A stretch of 33,319 nt of DNA from assembly GCF_017592335.1 (NCBI RefSeq), contig NZ_JACNMP010000035.1, positions 1 to 33,319 of the forward strand, written 5' to 3'. The notes beneath the pieces were generated by a model. That model was not told the origin of the DNA, searched no databases, and saw only the letters and a program-made list of their open reading frames with translations. The stretch's first letter is position 1. Every line of letters begins with the position of its first letter. This document shows, piece after piece, positions 22,665 through 29,976 of the stretch. The position numbers and the translations under genes are program-made. Origin of the DNA: Pseudaestuariivita rosea (lineage in GTDB: Bacteria > Pseudomonadota > Alphaproteobacteria > Rhodobacterales > Rhodobacteraceae).

Positions 22665-23545
22665 TGCGTTTGATCCTCAGAAAAGAAATTAATCAGGTGT
22701 TCGGCAACTTCTGCATCGCATTCCTCGGCCAGATAATGACCGCCGTCAAGCGACTGGCCCCGCACGTCCGCTGCCCGTTCGCGCCAAAGGGCTAAACAGT
22801 CGAAACAGGCTTCGATCACGCCGTTCTTGCCCCACAATGCCAACAGCGGCATGGGCAGGCGAAAATCGCCGTCGGCGTCATCATGTTCGATATCGACGGT
22901 GGCTGCTGCGCGATAGTCTTCGCACATGGCATGGACCGTGGCCGGATCACGGATCGCTTTCAGATACGTCTGCCAGGCCTCGGGCGCGAAGGGCGTCAGA
23001 CCCGCTGAACCGTGGCCACATTTATATTTCAGGAAAGCATCCGGGTCCGCGCCGATCATGGTTTCGGGCAGTGGTGCGGGCAGGGTCAGCCAGAACCAGT
23101 GCCAGTATTTGTGGGCGAATGCCTCGGTTGTGTTACGATACATTTCGCGGGTCGGTGCGATGTCCAAGACCGCGATGCGTCGCACTTTTTCAGAATAATC
23201 TGCCGCCAGTCGATGGGCCACACGTCCGCCCCGATCGTGCCCGCACAGGAAAAATCGATCGTGCCCCAGTTCACCCATGACTTCGACCATGTCGGCCGCC
23301 ATTGCGCGTTTGGTATAAGGGCTGTGGCGGGTGTCCGTGAGTGGTTTGGATGACGCGCCATAGCCGCTCAGATCAGCTGCAACGACCGTATAATGTTGGG
23401 CCAGCCGCGGTGCCACGCGATGCCACATTGCGTGGGTCTGTGGATAACCGTGCAGCAGCAGGACCGGTGGGCCGTTGCCCCCGGTCACCCCAACGATACG
23501 GGCGCCAATAGTTTCGATCTGAAATTTGGAAAAGCCTTCGAACAT
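22661..23545 (-). CDS. Alpha/beta hydrolase resembling fluoroacetate/haloacetate dehalogenase
   Basis: The 294-residue protein has the alpha/beta-hydrolase fold with an Asp nucleophile. Counting from ATG 23545, GHDRGGR places Asp104 with Arg105 and Arg108, Asp128 lies in VLDIAPTR, and WHWFW gives His149-Trp150. These positions match those I recall for the fluoroacetate dehalogenase of Burkholderia sp. FA1 (Asp104, Arg105/Arg108, Asp128, His149, Trp150). A catalytic His is in DGGHYLAEE (about 270) and a Tyr at about 211 fits the halide pocket. It probably replaces a halogen alpha to a carboxylate with hydroxyl. Epoxide hydrolase is the alternative. It sits between a LysR gene and an overlapping hydroxy-acid dehydrogenase gene. 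Confidence 0.85.
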   Translation of the reverse strand: MFEGFSKFQIETIGARIVGVTGGNGPPVLLLHGYPQTHAMWHRVAPRLAQHYTVVAADLSGYGASSKPLTDTRHSPYTKRAMAADMVEVMGELGHDRFFLCGHDRGGRVAHRLAADYSEKVRRIAVLDIAPTREMYRNTTEAFAHKYWHWFWLTLPAPLPETMIGADPDAFLKYKCGHGSAGLTPFAPEAWQTYLKAIRDPATVHAMCEDYRAAATVDIEHDDADGDFRLPMPLLALWGKNGVIEACFDCLALWRERAADVRGQSLDGGHYLAEECDAEVAEHLINFFSEDQTQ

Positions 23546-23604
23546 AGACGCCAATCAAACGCTGCGGCGGGCCAGTGTCCAGACGGAATGATTAAGAAAA
23601 ATAA

Positions 23605-24492
23605 TCAATCAATCGAGGTGTCTTGTGGCAGATAGGTCAAGAACTGGGTGACGGCATCGAATGTTTCGCCCTTCCGCCAGGCCACGTAGACGTCGACCTT
23701 GGGTCCGCCGCCGGTCAGGGGTTTATAGACCACATCATCGCGACTGAACTGGCTGACCCATTGGGGTACAAGCGACACCCCAAGACCCGCGGCGACCATG
23801 GCGATGATCATGTGGCGTTCGTTGGCCTCTTGCAGGATACGGGGCTGCAGACCTGCCGCGAAAAAGTGGTTCTGGATGACGTCGAAAAGGATCGGGCGAT
23901 GCGATCTGGCCGGAATGACCAGCGGTTCGCGCGCAATCGCTTCCAGGGATACGCTGTCTTGATGTGCGGCCGGATGATCGGCGGGCAGGGCCGCGACGAC
24001 AGCTTCGCTAAAGACAAAGCGGTGCTGAACAAAATCCTCTTTCGGGGGAAGGCGCACAAAGATCACGTCAAGCGACCGATTGGCCAGCCCATGGATTGCG
24101 GGGGCCGACAGCATCTCGAAAACCTTGACCTCGACATTGGGTTGCGCCTTGCGGAAACGCCGGACGACATTGGGCAGGATACCGGCCGTCGCTGAATCGA
24201 CGCCGCCAATTTTCAGCAGGTCACCCCCACTGCCACCAACGGCGCGGGCCGCTTCAACAGCCGCTTCGGTCTGGGCAATGGCAGCCCGTGCTTCGGGCAA
24301 GAACACCTCGCCCGCGCGGGTCAGGCTGACACTGCGGGTGGTGCGTTCAAACAGTTTGACGCCCAGACGGTCTTCCAATCCGCGCACCTGTGCAGACAAG
24401 GCGGGTTGCGCCATATGCATGCGCTCGGCAGCGCGCCCGAAATGCAGTTCTTCGGCAACGGTTATGAAGATGCGTAGCTGTTTCAGCTCCAT
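23605..24492 (-). CDS. LysR-family transcriptional regulator
   Basis: The 295-residue length is standard for LysR regulators. The N-terminal winged helix-turn-helix (1-60) reads MELKQLRIFITVAEELHFGRAAERMHMAQPALS in pieces: key parts are LHFGRAAERMHMAQPALSAQ and LEDRLGVKLFERT. The effector domain (about 90-290) has a periplasmic-binding-protein fold and would bind a carboxylate inducer. It is transcribed divergently from the TctC-TctA-TctB transporter and is followed 59 bases later by the dehalogenase-like and dehydrogenase genes, so it most likely controls both arms in response to the imported acid. Confidence 0.95.
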   Translation of the reverse strand: MELKQLRIFITVAEELHFGRAAERMHMAQPALSAQVRGLEDRLGVKLFERTTRSVSLTRAGEVFLPEARAAIAQTEAAVEAARAVGGSGGDLLKIGGVDSATAGILPNVVRRFRKAQPNVEVKVFEMLSAPAIHGLANRSLDVIFVRLPPKEDFVQHRFVFSEAVVAALPADHPAAHQDSVSLEAIAREPLVIPARSHRPILFDVIQNHFFAAGLQPRILQEANERHMIIAMVAAGLGVSLVPQWVSQFSRDDVVYKPLTGGGPKVDVYVAWRKGETFDAVTQFLTYLPQDTSID

Positions 24493-24621
24493 CCTGAAGC
24501 CGCCCGTCGCCAGTCAGAGGATTTATTTTTCATTTTTTTCCACTCAATCGCGTCTTGCTGTGTACACTAGCCTTACTGATCATGTGGCGCGGAAAAAGAC
24601 GCCAATTCAGGGAGGAATACA
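24493..24621. promoter_or_regulatory. Divergent LysR / TctC intergenic region with palindrome
   Basis: The 129 bases between the LysR and TctC starts contain the perfect 8-base palindrome GTGTACAC (24560-24567) and an AT-rich T-run (around 24528-24540). LysR regulators usually bind T-N11-A sites in such regions, but no single box stands out. GGGAGGA (24610-24616) is a strong ribosome site for TctC. Confidence 0.4.
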
Positions 24622-25572
24622 ATGAAAAAGGTTCTTATGGCCGCAATTGCGGGCCTGGCTGTGGGATTTTCGTCAGTTGCTATTGCAGATGACAGCTATC
24701 CATCCAAGTCGATTACATATGTTATTCCGTATAATCCAGGCGGCGAAAGCGATGTAACGGCCCGTTTTCAGGAACAGTTCTGGAAAGACGTCACCGGTCA
24801 GGATGTTGTTATTCAATATAAACCCGGTGCGGGTGGTGCGACAGCCTGGTCTCAGCTGGGTGGTTTTGATGCCGACGGTTACACCATCATGAACGTGAAT
24901 TTCCCCCACGCGATTTTGCAGCCCTCGATGAAAGATGTCGGTTATCAGACCGAAGATGTAATACCTGCTTATGTCTTTCATTATACGCCTGATGCGATTG
25001 TCGTGCGGGCCGACAGCCCCTATCAGACGCTGCAGGATCTGATCGATTTTGCCAAGGAAAACCCTGGCGCTTTGACCTTTGGCGGATCTGGTACGAATTC
25101 GGCCAACCATCTGGCAGCTGTACGGATCAGCGAAATGGCCGGGATCAAAACGACATACGTGCCGTTTTCTGGATCGGCCCCGTCGATGGCTGCTGTTCTG
25201 GGTGGGCAGATCGGTGCAGGGATGACCTATACGACCCAGGGTGTGAAAGCCGGTGATCAGGTGCGTGTGCTGGCCATTGCCACGGAAGAGCGTGTGGACA
25301 TCTTCCCCGATGTGCCAACTTTCAAGGAACTTGGGTTTGATTATGTCGCAGGTGCCTATCGCGGTGTAACCTTGCCAAAAGATACACCCACCGAGGTCCG
25401 CGAAAAGCTGTCGGATATCATTGGTCAGATCAATGCGATCCCCGCGTTCCAGCAGCAGATGCAGGAAAACGGCTATGTTCTGGTCGATGTGCCGTCCTCT
25501 GACATGGAGGCCTGGATCGAAGAGCGCCGCGCGGATTATGCCGCGGGCATCGAAATCCTGCGTGGCAACTGA
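24622..25572 (+). CDS. tctC: Tripartite tricarboxylate transporter substrate-binding protein (TctC family)
   Basis: Periplasmic receptor that binds a carboxylate and hands it to the TctA/TctB membrane complex. The 316-residue protein starts with a signal peptide (1-22, MKKVLMAAIAGLAVGFSSVA, cleavage likely after AIA). The family motifs follow: SITYVIPYNPGGESDVTAR in two parts (YNPGG is the key loop), VIQYKPGAGGATAW, and FGGSGTNSANHLAAV. The substrate is not fixed by sequence; family members take citrate, tartrate, aromatic and other acids. A strong GGGAGGA site sits 5 bases before the ATG, suggesting high expression. The transporter genes tctA and tctB follow in the same operon. Confidence 0.95.
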   Translation: MKKVLMAAIAGLAVGFSSVAIADDSYPSKSITYVIPYNPGGESDVTARFQEQFWKDVTGQDVVIQYKPGAGGATAWSQLGGFDADGYTIMNVNFPHAILQPSMKDVGYQTEDVIPAYVFHYTPDAIVVRADSPYQTLQDLIDFAKENPGALTFGGSGTNSANHLAAVRISEMAGIKTTYVPFSGSAPSMAAVLGGQIGAGMTYTTQGVKAGDQVRVLAIATEERVDIFPDVPTFKELGFDYVAGAYRGVTLPKDTPTEVREKLSDIIGQINAIPAFQQQMQENGYVLVDVPSSDMEAWIEERRADYAAGIEILRGN

Positions 25573-25590
25573 TCCAGAGGACGCGCATCG

Positions 25591-27087
25591 ATGCTTGAGG
25601 CCCTGCTAAACGCATTATCGCCCGGCAATCTGGTGTTGGCCCTGCTTGGGGTCATCGCCGGAACCATGATCGGGGCGCTGCCCGGCTTGTCGGCCACGAT
25701 GGCCGTCGCTGTGCTGGTGCCATTCACCTTTACGATGGAGCCCAGTTCAGGCCTGATCGTATTGGGCGCGATTTACACTGGTGCGATTTATGGCGGGGCC
25801 TATTCCGCTATTTTGGTCAACACACCCGGCACGCCCGCCGCCATCGCGACCGCCATGGACGGCTTTCCAATGGCCAAGCGGGGCGATGGTGATCTGGCGG
25901 TGACCTTATCCTGTCTGGGATCTGTCGCAGGTGGTTTGGTGGGCGCGCTGGCGCTTTTGTTTCTGGCGCCACCGCTGTCGAAAATCGCCTTGGCGTTCGG
26001 GCCCGTTGAATACTTCTGGCTAGCGATATTCGGTTTATCATTGATCGCAACACTATCGCGGGGCGCCACGTTGCTGGGCCTGATCGGCGGTGCAATTGGC
26101 CTGATCCTGTCATGTGTCGGGTCGGCGGTAGTGGGCGGCGACGTGCGGTATACCTTCGGGCAAACAGCCCTTCTGGGCGGTATTCCGGTTATTCCTGCGC
26201 TGATCGGCCTTTATTGTGTGCCTGTGCTGATCGATATGGTCATTCGCCCCGAGGCACATCTGGAACAACGCGCAGAACGCATGGCAGGGTTTCGTCTGAT
26301 CGAGGCGTTGGGCCTGATGTGGCGGTCCAAGTTCAATGTGGTCCGTTCCGCGCTGATCGGCACGGGCGTTGGCATTATTCCCGCCGCCGGTGGATCGGTC
26401 GCCGGGTTGGTTGCCTATTCCGAGGCACGGCGCAGTTCGCGCAACTCGGACGATTTCGGCAAAGGTGCCCATGACGGCATCATCGCGTCCGAGGCCTCGA
26501 ATTCAGCAACGGTTGGCGGTGGGTTTATTCCGACCCTGGTTCTGGGTATTCCCGGCACGCCGCCGGATGCGATTATCCTTGGGGCCTTGCTGGTGCAGGG
26601 CATTCGGACCGGGCCGCAGCTGTTCACGCAACAAAGCGATATCGTCTTTACCTTCACATTCGGCCTGATCATCGCGACCCTTTTGATGTTGCCGACCGGG
26701 CTGGTGATCGGGCGTTATGCCTATAAGCTGATCGTTTCGATCCCCAAAACAGCGCTGGTGCCCGCCATCGCCTTTCTGACATTTGTTGGTGCCTATGCGA
26801 TCGAGGCGAACACCGTACACGTTCTGATTATGGTGGTTTTGGGTATTCTGGGCTGGCTGGCCGCCCGCGTGGGCCTTGAAGCCTCGCCCATTGTGCTTGG
26901 TTTGATCTTGGGCCCCATTGCCGAGGCGGGCTTTGTCCAGGGGTGGCTGATCGGCGGTGCGCAAGGCGACAGATTGGGCATGTTCTTTGGCCGCCCGATT
27001 TCGCTGGCGATTATCGCGCTGACGATCCTGACGCTTGTCTCATCGGGCATTTTCAAGCGGGCCAAACAACCAAAAGAGGTCGCATAA
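25591..27087 (+). CDS. tctA: Tripartite tricarboxylate transporter large membrane subunit (TctA family)
   Basis: Ion-driven membrane permease of the tripartite tricarboxylate system. The 498-residue protein has about 12 hydrophobic helices arranged as two related halves. The paired family signatures are GALPGLSATMAVAVLVPF (about 29-46) with NTPGTPAAIATAMDGFP (about 76-92), and GIIPAAGGSVAGLVAYSEA (about 258-276) with VLGIPGTPPDAIILGALLV (about 315-333); the two PGTP loops form the substrate site. It begins 18 bases after tctC and overlaps tctB by one base (TAATG at 27085-27089). In many such operons tctB precedes tctA; the order here is C-A-B. Confidence 0.96.
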   Translation: MLEALLNALSPGNLVLALLGVIAGTMIGALPGLSATMAVAVLVPFTFTMEPSSGLIVLGAIYTGAIYGGAYSAILVNTPGTPAAIATAMDGFPMAKRGDGDLAVTLSCLGSVAGGLVGALALLFLAPPLSKIALAFGPVEYFWLAIFGLSLIATLSRGATLLGLIGGAIGLILSCVGSAVVGGDVRYTFGQTALLGGIPVIPALIGLYCVPVLIDMVIRPEAHLEQRAERMAGFRLIEALGLMWRSKFNVVRSALIGTGVGIIPAAGGSVAGLVAYSEARRSSRNSDDFGKGAHDGIIASEASNSATVGGGFIPTLVLGIPGTPPDAIILGALLVQGIRTGPQLFTQQSDIVFTFTFGLIIATLLMLPTGLVIGRYAYKLIVSIPKTALVPAIAFLTFVGAYAIEANTVHVLIMVVLGILGWLAARVGLEASPIVLGLILGPIAEAGFVQGWLIGGAQGDRLGMFFGRPISLAIIALTILTLVSSGIFKRAKQPKEVA

Positions 27088-27521
27088 TGGGACCCAGGGT
27101 CAAACCGATTATCGCTTCAGTCATCGGCGTTGCCGTCGGTATTTTTGCATTGTCACAAACGGCGCCAATGTCTGAATTGGGACGGGTCTTTCCAACAACG
27201 GCGGGGATCATTGCAATCGTGGGCGGCGTTGCGTTGGCTGCATTGACAGTTCTTCGCCCGGTGCCCGCGGCCTCGCTATCCGAGCCGAGCGATGTGCCGC
27301 GGGTTATCGCAACCTGTGCTGTTTTGTTGGGTTGGGCGCTGTTGCTGGACCCGCTTGGGTTCATCGCGTCGTCCGGTTTGTCGATCGTGGCGCTGGCCCT
27401 GATCGCCCGACGCGAACCCATGGGGCTGAAATCGATTGCCATTCATCTGGCCGTCGGCGCCGGGCTGGTTCTGTTGTTTGCGTTTTTGCTAAGTCAGGTT
27501 CTGAACGTCAGTCTGCCGTAA
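27087..27521 (+). CDS. tctB: Tripartite tricarboxylate transporter small membrane subunit (TctB family)
   Basis: A 144-residue membrane protein with four predicted helices: about 6-24, 36-55, 73-101 (split by a short DPLGF turn) and 120-140. This is the layout of TctB, which accompanies TctA and is needed for transport. LLDPLGFIASSGLSIVALAL, with a Pro-Leu-Gly-Phe turn between helices, is characteristic of the family. Sequence conservation in this family is low, so the call leans on topology and position. Its ATG shares one base with the tctA stop, so the two are translationally coupled. Confidence 0.9.
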   Translation: MGPRVKPIIASVIGVAVGIFALSQTAPMSELGRVFPTTAGIIAIVGGVALAALTVLRPVPAASLSEPSDVPRVIATCAVLLGWALLLDPLGFIASSGLSIVALALIARREPMGLKSIAIHLAVGAGLVLLFAFLLSQVLNVSLP

Positions 27522-27530
27522 CGCCCGGGC

Positions 27531-27746
27531 TCAGCCCAGAAAGACACCGACCACAACAACCATCAGTCCGATCATCGAAAGGAACAGGGCGCCCAGGTTC
27601 AGCGGTATGATTTTCTTAAGTTTCTCGCGCAGGTCATCGTCATCCGCCGCGTTACGCTTTGCAGCCGAAATCTTGAATATACTGAAAATGACACCGGCAA
27701 GACCTGCCAAAGTCACTGCAGCACCAATCCAAACAAGCCATTCCAT
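27531..27746 (-). CDS. Small two-helix membrane protein, unknown function
   Basis: The 71-residue protein has two transmembrane helices (about 4-25 and 49-70) separated by a charged cytosolic loop (KISAAKRNAADDDDLREKLK). No family name comes to mind. I accept it as real because a textbook ribosome site, AAGGGAG, precedes the ATG by about 7 bases, the hairpin topology is clean, and both sides are otherwise empty. It is convergent with tctB (9 bases between stops) and divergent from gapR. Confidence 0.75.
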   Translation of the reverse strand: MEWLVWIGAAVTLAGLAGVIFSIFKISAAKRNAADDDDLREKLKKIIPLNLGALFLSMIGLMVVVVGVFLG

Positions 27747-27857
27747 CGCAATTCTCCCTTGGGTCAGCGCGCTAACCTAACAGTGGCCGGTCTGCAACCC
27801 CTTGAAGTGATCCCATAGCGGCGGTACTGACAGGCTTGCATAATCAGGAGCCTTTCG

Positions 27858-28115
27858 ATGAGCGATACCTCAACCGACGCCAGCTACCGCGTGACCGCAG
27901 ACGAATTGCGCCAGTTCATCGAACGGTACGAACGTCTTGAAGCTGAGAAAAAAGATATTGCCGATCAGCAGAAAGAGGTCATGGCAGAAGCCAAGGGCCG
28001 GGGTTATGACACAAAGGTCATCCGCAAGGTCATCGCATTACGCCGGCGCGAACCTGACGATATCGCTGAGGAAGAGGCCGTGCTGGAAATGTATAAAGAA
28101 GCCCTTGGTATGTAA
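27858..28115 (+). CDS. gapR: GapR-family (DUF2312) nucleoid-associated protein
   Basis: GapR binds overtwisted, AT-rich DNA ahead of moving polymerases and helps topoisomerases remove positive supercoils; it was described in Caulobacter and is widespread in alphaproteobacteria. The 85-residue length and the sequence fit DUF2312 well: an N-terminal coiled coil (VTADELRQFIERYERLEAEK in the 11-30 region), DQQKEVMAEAKGRGYD, and IRKVIALRRREPDDIAEEEAVLEMYKEAL in two pieces, with the basic RKVIALRRRE segment contacting DNA. AGGAG lies 8 bases upstream of the ATG. It is convergent with the TetR gene, whose stop lies 2 bases away. Confidence 0.95.
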   Translation: MSDTSTDASYRVTADELRQFIERYERLEAEKKDIADQQKEVMAEAKGRGYDTKVIRKVIALRRREPDDIAEEEAVLEMYKEALGM

Positions 28116-28117
28116 TA

Positions 28118-28753
28118 TCAATCAGGTGTGTGCGTATGGTGGATATCGGCCATAACGCGGCGTCCGATATCCATCAGCAGATCGTCGATATCCAACGATG
28201 CATCAGAAACCGAAACCTTGCCATCAATCAGCAGGAAGGACAGGCCGTGCACAAATGTCCAAAGCATGAACGCACGCTTGCGCACGTCATCGTCGATGTC
28301 CGCGCGGCCAAGATATAAGGCCACTTCCTGTTCAACGCGGACATAATGAACGGGACCTTCGTCCATCATGATCTGATGATTTTCGCTGTCTTTGGGAAGG
28401 CCGAACATCAACCGAAATATGCCGGATTCGCTTAAAGCGAAATCGATATAGCCACGACCCAGGGCAAATATTCGATTTATGCTGCCTTCCGGTTGTGCCT
28501 CGGCTCCGGCGACCATACCCGCGAACATACGCTCTTTGCCGTCACGGATAACCGCCAACAGCATTTCTTCTTTGTCTTTGAAATGCCGGTAGGGCGCGGC
28601 CGTCGATACCCCCGCGACTCGGCAAGCCTCTGACACCGAAAAGTGGTCGGGGCCCTTTTCTTCGACCAGTTGGCGGGTTGCTTCGACCAGCTGAGCGCGC
28701 AGATCACCGTGATGATATGATCTTTTTTTAAGCATTTCTTGATTGTTTTTCAT
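28118..28753 (-). CDS. TetR-family transcriptional repressor, likely of the adjacent RND pump
   Basis: The 211-residue protein has an N-terminal TetR helix-turn-helix (about 10-60: RAQLVEATRQLVEEKG, then VSEACRVAGVSTAAPYRHF, the recognition helix region) and a helical ligand-binding domain of the WHG type (about 85-200). It diverges from the membrane-fusion/RND efflux pair, the usual layout for a local repressor of a pump. The frame is open to 28807, but that start would place the N-terminus inside the operator-like repeat. ATG 28753 (GTGGA upstream) or 28735 is more likely; I choose 28753 with reserve. Confidence 0.92.
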   Translation of the reverse strand: MKNNQEMLKKRSYHHGDLRAQLVEATRQLVEEKGPDHFSVSEACRVAGVSTAAPYRHFKDKEEMLLAVIRDGKERMFAGMVAGAEAQPEGSINRIFALGRGYIDFALSESGIFRLMFGLPKDSENHQIMMDEGPVHYVRVEQEVALYLGRADIDDDVRKRAFMLWTFVHGLSFLLIDGKVSVSDASLDIDDLLMDIGRRVMADIHHTHTPD

Positions 28754-28782
28754 GATCCACTTGATCTCAGCTTTCGTAAGAC

Positions 28783-28812
28783 TTGTCAAAGTTAGAGCTT
28801 CTAACATATGTA
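28783..28812 (+). promoter_or_regulatory. Promoter with embedded TetR-type operator for the efflux operon
   Basis: TTGTCA (28783-28788) and TATGTA (28807-28812) are spaced 18 bases apart, a plausible -35/-10 pair. The spacer contains the perfect inverted repeat GTTAGA-GCT-TCTAAC (28791-28805), and a further GCTAAC half-site lies at about 28819. Repressor bound there would block RNA polymerase. Assignment to the neighbouring TetR protein is inferred from position. Confidence 0.6.
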
Positions 28813-28844
28813 AGAGGTGCTAACATTTGCTTAAAGGTGCAAAG

Positions 28845-29975
28845 ATGCCAGAAAACACCCTGACCAAACATATATTTCGGCGCACGCTGATTATTTCAAC
28901 CACTCTTGCGACGATTGGTGGGGCTGTACTGGCGGTAACGCTGGGTGCGGATCATATCTCTGCCCGCGCTTCGGCTGTCGAGATTGTCGAAACGGCCGAG
29001 TTGATTCCGGTTCAGGTTATATCGCTTCGAATCGAAGAGGGTTTCAGCATACCACGCCAATTCGTGGGCCAGGTTGAAGCAGCACAAAGCACGGACCTGT
29101 CGTTCGAATTTGCCGGTAACGTTGCGGAAATTCTGGTAGACGAGGGCGATCATGTCAGCAAGGGCGATTTGCTGGCGCGCCTTGACACCGCGATACTGGA
29201 AGCTGAACGTACGCGTCTGATGGCATCACGCACAGCGCTTGAGGCGCGCCTTGAATTTGCGCAAGTGTCGCTGCAACGACGACAAGAGCTGAGCGAGCGC
29301 GGATTTACCTCGATCGAGGCATTTGATCAGGCAATTTCGAACGAAGCTGAACTGACCGCGCGCATCGCCGAAACCACGGCCGCTATCAAGAATATCGATA
29401 TTCAGATTGAAAAGGCCAGCATGACATCGCCCTTTGACGGTAGTGTCGGCGCGCGCTTGGTGGATACGGGCGGCAACGTCAGTCCCGGCGCACCAGTCAT
29501 CACTCTGCTGGAACAAGCCGAACCCATTGTTCGCATAGGTTTGCCCGTTGATTTTTCTATAGATCAACACGCGGATTTCCGGGTCAAGCTGAACGATATC
29601 ATCTATCCCGCGCGGGTTCAGACAATACGGCCCGATGTTGATCCGGTGACGCGGACCAGAACCGCGCTTTTCCGGGTCGATTTGCCCGCAGACGCTGCAT
29701 TTGGTCAAAGTGCAACGCTTTTGGTCGATCGTCAGGTCGATGTCGCGGGTGCCTGGGTGCCCCTGCTGGCTTTGCGCGAAGGGGCGCAGGGACTTTGGAC
29801 CGTTCTGGTTCTTGATGACGAAAATGTCGTGCGCCATGCGGCCGTAGAATTGCTGCATTCTGATGGTGAAAACGCATTTGTCCGCGGGTCTTTCGCGGAT
29901 GGCGCAAATCTGATCCAGTCCGGCCCGCATCGCGTCGCGCCCGGGCAGCAGGTTCGCGTGATTGCGGGGCGTTAA
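28845..29975 (+). CDS. RND efflux periplasmic adaptor (membrane fusion protein, HlyD/AcrA type)
   Basis: Links the inner-membrane RND pump to an outer-membrane channel. The 376-residue protein has an N-terminal anchor helix (about 15-35), then the split lipoyl/barrel-sandwich domain: FEFAGNVAEILVDEGDHVSKGDLLARLD (key parts GNVAEILVDEGDHV and GDLLARLD) and the matching SPFDGSVGARLVDTGG. An alpha-helical hairpin lies between them (about 105-185). A beta-barrel and membrane-proximal domain follow. ATG 28845 has AAAGG 7 bases upstream and is preferred over TTG 28827. The pump gene begins one base after the stop. No outer-membrane factor gene is present, so a TolC-like protein must come from elsewhere. 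Confidence 0.93.
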   Translation: MPENTLTKHIFRRTLIISTTLATIGGAVLAVTLGADHISARASAVEIVETAELIPVQVISLRIEEGFSIPRQFVGQVEAAQSTDLSFEFAGNVAEILVDEGDHVSKGDLLARLDTAILEAERTRLMASRTALEARLEFAQVSLQRRQELSERGFTSIEAFDQAISNEAELTARIAETTAAIKNIDIQIEKASMTSPFDGSVGARLVDTGGNVSPGAPVITLLEQAEPIVRIGLPVDFSIDQHADFRVKLNDIIYPARVQTIRPDVDPVTRTRTALFRVDLPADAAFGQSATLLVDRQVDVAGAWVPLLALREGAQGLWTVLVLDDENVVRHAAVELLHSDGENAFVRGSFADGANLIQSGPHRVAPGQQVRVIAGR

Positions 29976-29976
29976 G

